Of a DNA stretch of 45,542 nt, positions 1 to 10,703 are shown piece by piece. Every line of letters starts with the position of its first letter. The stretch's first letter is position 1. The notes below the pieces were generated by a model. That model was not told the DNA's origin. It saw only the letters and a list, made by a program, of their open reading frames with translations, and made no database searches. A program made the position numbers and the translations under genes. Origin of the DNA: Bondarzewia mesenterica (lineage: Eukaryota; Basidiomycota; Agaricomycetes; Russulales; Bondarzewiaceae); NCBI GenBank assembly GCA_004802705.1, contig SGPL01000250.1, positions 783 through 46,324 on the forward strand, written 5' to 3'.

Positions 1-513
1 CTCNANNCNNGCNNNGNAACNNCNCNAGANGCAGTNAGTAGNTNCNNNNANTTTCGGTTCNNTANCAGNTCAANNGNTNNCNNANTAATNTNNNTNANNA
101 NGACTTGTTAGGAGAGGGCCGCTGCGTTGCACGGCATAGACGATTCCCGCCTCTTTTTTATTTAATCTCTTTTAATATGCAAATTTATTTTAAAATTCTA
201 TCAGACTCTTAAATAAATTCACAGTGTTAATCTCTTATTTAATAAGTGTGGTTCACTATTTGAGAATTTCTATTCTGAAAACCCTGGTATTCATTGAATA
301 AAGGACCTATACACAGCCAGCAGCCATATTGATTTCAAGCTGAGATCAGGGGCACTGAGGGTTCAAAATTTAGGCAGCGCTGCNGATATGCAATAGCCAG
401 TTTGTATAAAGCACTGGACGACGAAGGCTAACCTAGGTACATCGGCTGACTTAGCCCGTTCGACAAGTTCAGCACAAAACATAAATTACAATAACTGTGC
501 GTCCGTGCCAAAT
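1..513. other. ambiguous contig end and AT-rich flank, no gene
   Basis: The first ~110 bases are mostly N, as expected at a poor contig end. The rest is AT-rich, notably 150-300, and no open frame, RNA gene or clear repeat was found. It probably contains the downstream region of the minus-strand BAG gene. Confidence 0.6.
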
Positions 514-1688
514 CTAAAGCAGACAGACAGATACATGATTAGCGGTATCTTCGGACGCTCCCAACAGCAAAGGAAGGGCCAAACTCATGCCCGCGTCCNT
601 GTGCCAGCCTCCATCCAGCTGGTCCAACAAGTTTTGCACAATTTTGACAGCATTCTTTCGCTCCTTCTTCGCGGCATCCCACCCGCCCTCGAATCTGATC
701 ACATCGAGCCGGAACAATGTTTGCAAGAGCAACTCGCCAAGTCTGCCATGCTCNTGATCCAGTGCCTCAGGGTCCTGGAGAGCAGGCTGGTCGGACGCGG
801 CATGCACTTTTAGATCTTGGTCTTGAGGAAGGGGAAGTAGCTGTTGGGAGGACGGGATGAGCTCGCAGAGTAANGCGTCGACACCTGGCTCGAGGGTTTG
901 CTGTACAGAGTCGAGCTCTGCGCAGATCTCTGAGATTGTATCCGCCTCAGTTTTTGAACTCGCGCGCTGTGAGCGTCGATGTGGATTTCGGGGCGATGGA
1001 AGTGTCGTGATGGGAGGCTGCAGCGAGTTGCTGCATCGAGTCAAGGAGAACNATGGTGCTGTTTGCACGGATGCTGCGGAAGAGGGTATAGATTGTCAGT
1101 GGACTGTATGGAGGAATCGGGAGTGAATGGGGTAAGGATTGTGTAGTTGGTGAGTCAGGCAGGTTTGTGGAGCGTTGAGCTAATGTGAAGAAGNCTCGTA
1201 AGGAGATGTGATGGTTGTGATATGCGATAGCAAGAAGCGTCATGGAGTATTTGCAGGGACGAAAATGTGTTCTGAGGGAGGTTGTGGGATGCGAAGACCG
1301 ACGGCACGGAAGGACAACACAACGGCTTCNGTATAAGGGAACGAAGATGCCATATAGAGGAAAGACAATACCAAGATCAACACACTAGGTGCGTTATCAT
1401 CTTTCATCACTGCACCAGCATGAATGAGCTTGAAGGTGTTCGAAGAAAGCTGAGTGTAATCAGCCAAGGTCGTGCGAAGAGCGTCGAGCTTGGTATCATG
1501 CACGAGGAGTGGGAAGTGCGGCCTTCTCGTAAAAATGGATCAATCCGAGACGGGGCAGGATTGATGGATTGGAATCGATAAGGTGCGAAGATGTCAGGTA
1601 GTAGCGAATGTCGCCGGTGAGTGGCAGGAAACTGAGAAAAGTGAAACACTACGTACCGCTCTCCGCCCCATTTCACTTGGATGAACAT
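514..1688 (-). CDS. BAG-domain co-chaperone with N-terminal ubiquitin-like domain (Bag1-type)
   Basis: BAG-family proteins bind the Hsp70 ATPase domain through a C-terminal helical bundle and promote nucleotide release; Bag1 types also carry a ubiquitin-like domain. The start at 1688 reads MFIQVKWGGER. A phase-2 intron (donor near 1656, acceptor near 1523) joins it to PHFPLLVHDTKLDALRTTL and then KLIHAGAVMKDDNAP, a typical ubiquitin-like fold sequence. After another intron comes IRANST-VLL, the usual end of that domain. The BAG signature lies at about 570-720: LFRLDVIRFEGGWDAA, then RKNAVKIVQNLLDQLD. The linker changes frame around 950-1050 without a usable intron, and there are Ns at 599, 754, 874 and 1052. 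Either the gene is damaged or the sequence has an indel. The family call is firm; intact function is not. Confidence 0.75.
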
Positions 1689-2131
1689 GTGAGACTTGTG
1701 GTGCAAGCATGTGATAAAGCGATGCAGACATGCGTATATGACACGCAGGATGATGAGGCTGAAGGCTAAAGTTGGAGTGTTCAGCGATACGCACGAAGAT
1801 GAGATGGAAAAGCAAACTGACAGGAGTAGGGAGACAAGAACGCCAGCTTTGACAATCTGGTCTATTCACGATGAAGAATCGATGCACGGGTCCACTCCGC
1901 ATGGTGGCCAGCAATACCAATATTTTATGTTCACATGTAGAGCAGGACAAAGTGCCTATTTGGACCGAGGCAAATTTATCGCACCTGTGTCGGGATCGGG
2001 ATCGACGGAAGAGACAAAAGCTTGAAAGCTAAAATGCGACGTGCGTTCGCAATATGTAGCATCTAGCGTTGTTCAAAGGAAGTCTCGCGAGCAACCAATG
2101 AACGCCGCGAGACACATGGATATATACTGAC
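1689..2131. other. spacer between BAG gene and RRM fragment
   Basis: No reading frame with recognisable protein similarity was found. I searched the minus strand for the missing second half of the RRM encoded upstream of this point and did not find it. Confidence 0.5.
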
Positions 2132-2650
2132 CTTGATCTGAAGCTCGTTAATATCTTGAGGAAGGTTTGATACGATGATTTTGTCGGCGGTTTGGGTAGG
2201 ATTGGCGACGGGGGCTCCGTTGGGGGCAGGGACATTAGACGTAATACGTGCGTGGGCGACAGGTGAAGCACCCGCAGTACCGAGTACTTGTTGACGTGCA
2301 GTCCGTCAGCCAGTGGTGCGACGAATGCCCTCGGGGCGGTTGCTTACCTTCTTCGGCTGCACCTCCTCGTCTTTTTGCTCCAAACTCAACCTCGGGCTCC
2401 TCCTCCGTGAGCGCGCCTTCGTCCGAAATGTCCGCAAACTGGACCATGGGTGGCACCTCAACATACACGCCGTCTTTCTCAAGAAGAATGACGGCCTCTT
2501 TGCAGAGCCGCTACGTGGCGGGTTCAAGGCTCATAATGACGTGGGTCTTGCTAATGAGGTGCACGACGCCGACGGGTGAGTTGCGAATAGAGATGGGAAA
2601 GGGGACGAGACGACGCTGCATGGTCCCAGATATCATGGAGGAGTAGCTGA
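2132..2650 (-). pseudogene. fragment of an Aly/REF (Yra1/Mlo3)-like RNA-binding protein
   Basis: Read on the minus strand, an exon around 2132-2285 encodes ADKIIVSNLPQDINELQIK, the first strand and helix of an RRM of the mRNA-export adaptor type, preceded by an Ala/Pro-rich linker. A phase-1 intron (donor GTAAGC near 2343) joins it upstream to a piece with EFGAKRRGGAAEE, in line with the Arg/Gly region of that family, and before that to EAVILLEKDGVYVEVPP and PMVQFADISDEGALTEEE, which I do not recognise. The frame contains an in-frame TAG near 2515. The exon ends at a good donor (GTCAGT at 2131), but no following exon completes the RRM. RNP1 is therefore absent and the gene is truncated. The family call rests on about 20 residues. 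Confidence 0.45.
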
Positions 2651-2764
2651 TGGTGCCTGTGAAGGAGCATGGGCATGAGCGAAGGTGAGCGAGTAAGATG
2701 TGCACGTACCGACGGACGCCAGGATCCCTATAGTTGGGCCTTGCTCGACTGGCCGCACACTCTC

Positions 2765-3470
2765 CTGGACAAAATTTGGCCAGACTGATCCAAAATCGCA
2801 TCCAGATGTGCTCTTCCCTTCCTTGTCTCTTCCGCCTCCCACTTCAGTCTCTCTTGTTCGCGGATATGCTAAACAAGCAAAGCACACGATGAGATTAAAT
2901 GGACTAGACAAAACTGTAGAGAACGTACGAAAACGGCCTTTTTCCACTCATTGATGACCAACTTCGAGGTTGCCTTCGCCGACTTCCTCAACATCTTCTC
3001 CTCAGCCAACCGTGTCGCCCCCTCCTTCACAGCAAGCGCGTCCCAATACCCGCGAACTTTCTTCGCGATAGAGCCAGCTATTTGTTGGCCTGTATCGCGT
3101 TCATCGTGCCGATGCTGGACCTCCTCGGCAATGTAGTCCCATGCGTCCTTGCCACGCTCGTACTCCGCGGTAGCGATATCACGGTCAACGATGGTAGCCA
3201 GATCGGCTCGCAACAGTAGGCGACCCTGCTGAACAACGGGGCTGAGGATGGGGTGAATGAGCGCGAACCAAGTCGCGTCGAAACGACAGGGCTAGAATGT
3301 GCTGGGGGAAGCACGAATGCCCGCTGTGTCGAAACAACGAGCTGGGGTCGTGTATGATGCCTGTGTAACATTGTAAGTATGTAGATAAAATGTATTAACT
3401 TACTTTCAATTTCCTTGTTTGCACTCTCCTTCGTACCCTTCCAACTTTCGGCTCCTGTGAGAGCTTCCAT
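2765..3470 (-). pseudogene. N-terminal fragment of an HSA-domain (SWR1-like) chromatin remodeller
   Basis: HSA domains are helical, actin/Arp- and DNA-binding segments of SWR1/INO80/NuA4 proteins. The exon at about 3290-2930 encodes PVVQQGRLLLRADLATIVDR, SIAKKVRGYWDALAVKEG, TRLAEEKMLRKSAKATSKL and VINEWKKAVF. A clean intron (donor GTACGT at 2929, acceptor TTTAG near 2872) leads to HIREQERLKWEAEE and HLDAILDQSGQIL, the block that follows the HSA domain in fungal SWR1-like proteins. The first exon begins MEALTGAESWKGTKESANKE at 3470. Frame continuity from there needs removal of one A from the AAA at 3281-3283 (plus strand). After QSGQIL the frame soon stops, and no SNF2 ATPase is present anywhere in the window. 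A truncated copy is the best reading; assignment to SWR1 rather than another HSA protein is from memory of the family. Confidence 0.5.
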
Positions 3471-4544
3471 GGGCGCGCGGGGATGACAAGGGTTTTGAAA
3501 AAGGTTGAGNGAGTCAATTACAAGCGAAGACTACAGAGATTGAACGACTTCGTATCTTCACCTACCGGTAATCATAAATACCGGTCGACCGGTGAAGACT
3601 CACTACAAAAGAAATGAAGTGGGCACAGCTCGGACTCTAAATCACTCTTAAAATTAGAAGTCCGACTTTCGCGATTTGAATTTCGACTTTCACGATTTTG
3701 TAGTTCACTAGAATCAACGATTCTTTGTAGAAAGGGCCTTCCACAAGTAACGGTTCCCTATTCGGGAATCGTAACTGAATAATGTGGTGCTTGAGCAATT
3801 CTCCAATAGTTGACGACATGAAATGCGAAAACGTGGGGGCTTGGACCAAGAAATCTAGCGAGGGAGTGCCCACGCGTCGGATGCATGCGCTCCCGCCCCC
3901 TATCCCGCCCCTCTAAACTTAACTCGGATGTCCTTATCGCCGTTCTCCTTCCCTTTTGGGAGACAGAATGGTGAAGATGTGAGGCGTACATCGAAGAGTG
4001 AGATGGCGCGAAATGGAAGATGATGATCTAAGTTAGACTTACAACAACTCTCCTGAGGTAGATTACGGCGTCACAAGAAAAGGTCGTCAAAAGGATAGCT
4101 TGTCCGTATCGGCTGCTGCGAATTACTGTTTCCAAATTCAGGGCGTCCTCGCCTTGCAGACGCACACTGGAATGAGACAACCATACATACTCCCTTCAAT
4201 ATCATTTTCGCTGATAGTCGTGCATCAGGATTCAGCTTCAAGTTCCATGCGGTATGTCAAACGACTTTATTTTCCTAATGTCATAAAGGGCTACCCAGAA
4301 AGTTATTCGATGTTGGTGCAAAGGCAAGCGGAGAGTCGTCGTGCACGTCGGATGAAAATATTTAAAGCAAAGTCGCACTCAGCGAATATGGATTACTAGG
4401 GGAGCGCCGACGGTGTTGTTATTTGTTTTTGGCAGATGCTTACGTACAGTTTCGATATGAGAATGAGCTTGCACTTGCAAGCAAGGTAACTGCATCGATT
4501 CGATTTTTAAAGCACTGAAATATCAAACACCGTCTACCCCCATC
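3471..4544. other. divergent intergenic region with palindromes
   Basis: This lies between the minus-strand HSA fragment and the plus-strand ParB-like gene. It contains the palindromic block at 3555-3598 and an AT-rich stretch at 3640-3800. Small open frames at 3637-3873, 3758-3991 and 4100-4399 lack family features and splice-consistent continuation. Promoters for the gene starting at 4545 should be here; AT-rich sequence lies just upstream (4500-4530). Confidence 0.5.
3555..3598. repeat. nested inverted repeat with CCGGT palindromes
   Basis: The outer arms TCTTCACC (3555-3562) and GGTGAAGA (3591-3598) are exact reverse complements. Inside are TACCGGTA (3563-3570) and the perfect 14-base palindrome ACCGGTCGACCGGT (3580-3593). 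The function is not known; a dyad operator or a relic of a small transposon end are both possible. Confidence 0.7.
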
Positions 4545-7500
4545 ATGCCTGCAAGAAATAATTCCCTCGGTTCTGGTTCGATTGCAAAGGTCCGCGCCAA
4601 GAAGACCACCACCGTGAAGAAGAACATGCCTCCGGTCGTCGAGCCCACTGGTTCAACGGTGCGTCGTGGTCATGACATCACACGAGGATTTGTGTGCTCA
4701 ATTCTACCATAATAATTTTGTAGGCCATTCAGACAAAGATTGGTCTGAATTGCAAACTCGATGCTGGGAACGTCGAGATTCAGTCACAACAACTGAAGGA
4801 TGAGGTCGCCTTGCAGGATGTCAAGGCGCGTGGACTCATGGGATATGGTTACGGCAAAATCACGCACAATTCGTTCGAGTTTGGGTTCAGCAACAATCGC
4901 AGCCTCAATGAGGCGGAGGTAACGAGCATCAAGAAGAGCATTTACGAAAATGGTCCCCTCACTCACCGCCACCCGATTCCTCTCTTGGTCAATCCAACCA
5001 CAATCGATAAAACGACATTGTCCCAGGACCCCCCCGAAGTTCAGCACAGACGCCTCACAATACCCCCTGAAATTGAAGTTTACCACGGTTTTGACACCCC
5101 AACTCAGGCCAAAGCCTTTGTCAGGGCGACATCGTAAGTTTGCGATCGAAGAATTGAAGGGGGACTACACAAAGGAGAAGGAAGGCGCCGACGCAAAGCT
5201 GAAACAGTATGAGGAGAACCCGGCCGACGACATCAGCCAGGAAGTGATTGATGATTTGAGGAAGAAAGTGAAGGAGATGGAGCGGCGGCTAGTCCAAATC
5301 GAATGTTGGTGGTTCGAGGTTTATGACATGGGCGAGTTTTTAGTTTTATGACTTTTGTCTCGCTTACGCTCGTTCCTTACTGTGTCATTTTTGCGCAGAA
5401 AAACTCACTCCCGCAGACCACATCCTCCTCTCTAAGAACGAGAAGCTCCACACTTACAAGGCGACGGCTGAGGAAGAGACGGCGGGATGCGCGCGGATGC
5501 TCATCGAATATGAGAGAACTCTGTGTCAAGACAAGATAAACACCAAAAAGATGATCGAGGAGGCCTTGATCGCAAAGGCTGCCATGCTGAAGGAGGATAT
5601 TGCTAATTCGAACGCTTCGCAGCTCCTTACCGTCCACGCCATGCGGCGGTTCTACACGTTCGTCTCGCGCGTTCGGTACTACCAAAGTATTTCATGGTGG
5701 ACACAGAAGTGGTGGACGGACGTGTACAAAGACGTGTACGGCGGGGTAAAATTTCTCTTTTATTCTAAAAATTTCCGGAATCTAGAAATCTGAAGATCAA
5801 AACAGGCTTTTGAAGCGATTTTGCGGTCCATGTCGGATGTAATGGAGATGGCATGTCTCTCTTCGATGTTCTTGTCGAAAGAAGAGCTGCGTACCATCAC
5901 GGTGTTGCTGGAGCAGAACAAAAAACACGGTAGGCATTCTGTAGCGCTGAAATCCATCCCAGATGGCGAGGAATTCGAAGGATACCGCATCTTGAAGCGG
6001 GCCATCGAAAAATCCAGAGAGGAGATTCGGGTGTTCGACATCGAACGCGAGCATCGCTTCGAGATGTTGTGGGCACCGGACGTGTTGACGGCAATGGACA
6101 ATGTCTACATAGTGAATTACGGAAGCACAGCCGTGGAATTACAGGGGGTTGACACGACGTTCAACGCGGGTGTGCAGAGCATCAAGCAGGCATACGCGGA
6201 AGCGATCCTGGCGGGGCTTCGCAAAAAGTGGAGCGAGTTTCAATTTGATTCGGGTTCCGCAGACGGGATCGCAATCTCTCAAGGACTAGAGAGGTTGCAA
6301 TACCTCTTGGATCCAGACCTAGATCCTCTCGTCCTGCCTCTGCCAACGAATCGGAGCCTCTACAACATTTTGAGCCAGTTGAAGGGCGTAAAAGAGAGCA
6401 TCGCCGAGGTGAGCCGATTTTCTTTTTTTTCTTTCTTGTATCCTGACTAATAAAACCGCAGGTTTGCACCTGGATTGAGCCTTGCATCAACATGGGCGTG
6501 AACACGAGCAACAAACCGGATCGTTGGGTGGATCTCTCACAGGGGGTTAATGCCCACCTTTTTTTCTGAAATTTCAGGTTTGCGGGATCCATGTGTTATT
6601 GTTCAAGAGGTGCGTATAATCGAAATTGTATTTTTTATATGCACGGTAAAGATGAAAATTCAGCTATGGAGGTACGTGTTTTCTCAAAGGAAGGGGGCCC
6701 TAGTCCAGATGATGGAGGTTATCACACGGAGCGAATCTTTCGTGTCGAGATACCATGACGTTCAGAGGAAGACGGTGAATAGTGCATACCTGAAGGCGAC
6801 GAAGGCGGCTGTTCAGGACCGAGCGGGGACGGAGGGTGACGACAAGGGCGAGGTGAACGCGGGAGAAAGGGGCAAGAAGGACGACCCAAAGGCTATCGAT
6901 GAGGTTTTCGCGGGGGACTGGGAGGACAAGAATATTGACATCGTCGGCTATATCCAACAGGTAGCGTCCATCCTCTCCAAGGCGATGAAACGCAGCACAA
7001 TTTCGAAGGGCCCTTGGACGGATGGTGATGCTCTGACCCCTGTCCAGAAGGCTCAGAACCCGGTGCTCCACATGCTGGACAGAAGCGCGCTGGACTGGAA
7101 GCACGTCACGAACAATTCCAAGGCAAAAGAATCTAAGATATTCATCGCGCAGGCGCTCTACTGCCTGCATTCATATCGGTACATGACCCCGCGCCTCCTT
7201 CACATCCCGGCGGTCAAGCGCCTTCGCGACAAAATTGGAAATTTGCTTGGGAAGAGTGTGCAGGGGAGGATTGTCATCGGAGATCATCATAGAATGGAGT
7301 TGGAGGGCATCGTAGAATCTTCTTGGCAGTGGTGGGATGAACCTTTCATCGCCGAGTGGACGAACCGTGCGAGCCAAGTGGAGAAGTGGGCGTCTAGTGA
7401 GAGGATGAGTGGTGTAGGAGGAAAAAAGTCGAGGGCAAGGAAGGGAGGCATGGTGGAGGGGGCTGCAGGAGGCGTGGTTGAGGGGGCATCCAAACGGCAG

Positions 7501-9204
7501 AAGCCTGAGTCTGGGTCGAGGACGCAGAGGAAGAGGGCCTCAATCGGTGAGTCGGCGGCGGCGTCCATGATGGAGACAAATGCGAACAGCACGGTGAAAT
7601 CGGCAGGTGTGGTCCAGTCCGAGGTCACAGACATTGACATGGATTTGACAATGGGTCCTGTGCCTGCGGAGGAGTCGAATGGAGTCGATATGAGCGCCAT
7701 TTCTGCAGCGTACGATGACGCGAAGCGAGCACTCGAGAACCTCATGACGAAGTCATGTTTTTCTGCGACGTTGGAGGGAACTCCGAGCAGCGGTGCCCCT
7801 GTCCCGTACGAGGTGTACTCCGCGATGGAGCATCTGAAATGGGTGAGTGAATATTTTTGTTTAATTTCTTCCTTTGTTGGATTCACGTGTACTGTCTCGA
7901 TTCAATGCATGTAAGGCGACCGAGATGAACATCTCACGGGCGCTTGCCCGAGAACAGGGTAAGATTTTCAAGGCGAGCATTCCGGATCACCGAATTTCCG
8001 TGACGCTTCCGAAATGGACGGACGAGCACATCGTCAACCTGCCTGGAGACGTCATGGTTCCGGGGTATTTCGGATACAACTTCACCAAGGACTTCAACAA
8101 GAGTGACTGCGCGTACTGGACGGATGTGCTCAACGCACGGTCCTCCGTCGGGGGTGGTCCGGATGGGCGGGTCGATGCGTCTTTCCTACCATCCTCCCAA
8201 TTGGAAAGCATTCTCAGCGGACCAAACTCGAGTGGGCGAGTGGCAGCTCATTTGGCTCAGCATGATGAGCAGCCCATGGACGTAGAAATAGACGTCCGGA
8301 ATACGAACGTCGAGGAGCCCGTGAATAAGGAAGCACATGAGAAGAAGAGCAGTGGAACGAAAAGACCAGCTATCATCAGGGGGATCGTGTTCACCATCAC
8401 CACTCCGAGGGTGCGTCCGGCGAAAGCAACCATCCAGACTGCTGCCAAGTCGAAGGCAAAGAAGCCAGTGAATTTTCTCACCGAAAGTCAGCTGAAGGGC
8501 CAGTTAGGAGATGGTGGGTTTAATACATTCTGTTCATCATCAATGCACACACAGATGGATTGAATGCAATCCCTCCGTGAATAATCGAACGTGATTACAG
8601 ATAGATTTAACTCAATCCATCCGTAACTGTCATCATTCATTCGTATACGTGTTATTTTCATCAGTATTTGTTTGCTCATCGTTCGATTATTTTAGTTAAC
8701 TTGGAATATACCCACGCTGTGGGTCCATCGCCCTCTTCAACCTTGTCCAATCCCTCACTCACACCCTCGATGATCATGACACAGCCCTATTTGAGTGCGT
8801 CTAGTACATTTTGTTCAGTTTCTTCTTTTCATAGGCTGAAAAAAAATATTTCTGTGGACATCTTCATCAGCTACCATAGATACACCTGAGGTTTCAGCAT
8901 TACCGGGTTAGTAGCGGAATCCTTCAATCAGTCATGTGTGATTCCTGACTCACCCCCTTAAAGTCGAACGCAAGACCAAAAAAGACAAGTCTCGGTACCA
9001 CAGCCCCGACGACGATCGGGTGCCCAATAAGCGACCTCAAGGTTGTCTCCGTGCCACCTTCATTGTCATATCTCATCTTAAATCACCTTTCTTTGTTTTT
9101 CAGTGCATGCAGAATCCTCGGAATCTACGAGGCGCATCAGCACCAGGGTCCCGAAACCGACGGCGAAAGTCATGTCATCTACGCGCGGTCGACCGTCCGG
9201 ATGA
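4545..9204 (+). CDS. large unrecognised multi-exon protein with ParB-like N-terminal signature
   Basis: ATG at 4545; exon 1 is 4545-4658 and exon 2 begins at 4724. Later exons are about 5398-5745, 5806-6408, 6462-6546, then short exons leading into about 6700-7842, and 7916-8511. Two more coding pieces near 8962-9036 and 9102-9204 end at TGA (RGRPSG stop). Exon 2 holds a ParB/Srx-like pattern: NNRSLNEAEVTSIKKSIYEN followed by GPLTHRHPIPLLV, and some 70 residues later G/RHRKFAIEELKG, comparable to the G-x-R-R-x-x-A motif. Between these motifs (about 5125-5140) the frame shifts by one base. The middle is helical and charged. About 7400-7550 is rich in Lys, Arg and Gly and includes SKRQKPESGSRTQRKRAS, which looks like a nuclear signal. 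The C-terminus is basic (ESTRRISTRVPKPTAKV). I know of no named fungal family with this layout; ParB similarity is a motif-level inference. Confidence 0.6.
8555..8626 (+). repeat. tandem duplicated alternative terminal exons
   Basis: Two 26-base units, 8555-8580 and 8601-8626, match at 20 of 26 positions. Each follows an acceptor-like AG (ACACAG, TTACAG). Joined to the donor after 8511, each reads in frame to its own stop: D-D-G-L-N-A-I-P-P-stop and D-D-R-F-N-S-I-H-P-stop. They lie inside the intronic stretch before the distal C-terminal exons of the ParB-like gene. Confidence 0.5.
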
Positions 9205-10214
9205 GGTGCACACAGCCTTGGTGAGTCAGACTCTCCTCCATCCCTTTCATCTTTCTTCACAAAATCCTGCTCATAAACAGCATTGAAATCAGGAATGCGT
9301 GCTCTTAGATCACGATGGTACAGTTGTTGCATCGTTGTCCTCTTAACCCCCTTTCACTGCTCGAACTGCACATATTTAAATAATTTTTTTCATCGGATAC
9401 CATTGAATTTTGTCCTCATCTTCTACAGACATTGGCATGTACTATTTTTTTTGCCATTTTACGCCCTTGATATATCTGCTCATGGCGTTGAGCCTGGTGT
9501 GCTCCAAATAACGTATAACACCCATGGAATAAAATCATGAATTGATATCGGGTGGATAAGATCTGCACGGAGACTAGGATGGAACCGGTCCTGCCCACTG
9601 ATCAAATCGATCATTGTGATCTCTCTCGATGATATTTTCTAGTCTGCTGTCAAATTCAAGGGTGTTTGCGACAAAATATTTCCTCTGCGCTGAGATACCG
9701 GAGTTTTTTTTATTGAATATTTATTTCACTAAGTCGGTTAAATGTGCTGATAATGGTTTGCATTTCCAAGTCCGACTGACAAGGTCACCCTCGCGTTAAG
9801 GACCTCGCGACTAAAAGCAGACGACGCAAAATCGAACTTGAAGAAAGGGAACGATTCCGATGTATAATTACCTGACGGTGAAGTTTCACATCCATGCTCA
9901 TGAAATCTCAGCAGGTTGACGGACACTTACTTGGTACATCCGATTCCTACTCAACATTTGAATTTCAGAATCAATTGCTCAAGGCGGCTCAAGGTATGTA
10001 AAAAAACAGGCATCATCGCGAACAGGCACACCAGAAGGGCAACAGTAAGTACAACTTGAGTACAACCAAACTAACTTTAGGATCCCGTGTACACGTCTGC
10101 ACAATCGTATGAGGGTATATGAAGTCATGACAACATGTGTCCTCAAGACGTTCAGCTCAAGCACGAGGCACAGTGCATCAGCACATTGTTTCTTCGTGGT
10201 CGGTAAAGTAGGAC
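9205..10214. other. intergenic region between convergent genes
   Basis: This region lies downstream of the ParB-like gene and downstream of the minus-strand small protein gene, so it should hold two 3' ends. It is AT-rich around 9370-9470 and 9700-9730. Short open frames (for example 9738-9926 on the minus strand) show no family features. No terminator or RNA gene could be recognised. Confidence 0.5.
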
Positions 10215-10703
10215 TCACTGAATCATCAGCTGCGCTATCTCCCCCTCTCTTACGTTGTCCAGCGTCTGAACGGGTACAATGTCCTCCTCCCACTGATCTC
10301 CCGTTCTCCCATCAGACACCGACCCTTTCTTCTTCTGCTTCGCCTTCTGTTTTTCTGGGCGTAAATTCTCCTTCAGCACTTTAACCTGTCGCTTATTCTC
10401 GTCCTCACGCTCGTCCTCGTCAAAGCGCAGTTCCGTGGACACTAATGAACGCCATGATGATCAGAATCCAGTTTTTAGAAGGTAAAAAGAAACCTTACGA
10501 CGTGAGGCAACATACCGCCCTGTCGTCCTATCCCGACGCTCACGCGGCTCTGGTTCGTCGTACATGTATCTTGGTATCGCAGGAAGCACCACGACCTCCG
10601 CGGCACGCGAGGGCCCGGCCCGGGTGCGGGGTGCGGGTGAGCGTTGGTGGTGGCGCGACATGGTATACATCATCTTTGCGCGGGCGTACGAGCGGCAGGA
10701 CAT
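10215..10703 (-). CDS. small charged protein of unknown function
   Basis: Two exons read cleanly on the minus strand: 10703 to about 10502, and about 10442 to 10215. The intron has donor GTAAGG and acceptor ATTAG, and keeps the frame (R-L-S-T-E-L-R). The product is about 142 residues. It has an Arg/Pro-rich N-terminal half with PRYMYDEPEPRERRDRTTG and a highly charged C-terminal half with EDEREDENKRQVKVLKE and KQKAKQKKKGSVSDG. It has no signal peptide or membrane segment and is probably largely disordered. The stop codon overlaps a possible donor (CAGTGAGT), so further exons towards 10070 are possible. I do not recognise the family. Confidence 0.45.

Noticed and set aside
4100..4399. 99-residue open frame before the ParB-like gene
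   Set aside because: No domain, no splice continuation and non-coding composition; treated as part of the promoter region.
6700..7170. 156-residue minus-strand frame
   Set aside because: It is a shadow of the ParB-like gene; it has no start context or family features and overlaps a plus-strand frame of better composition.
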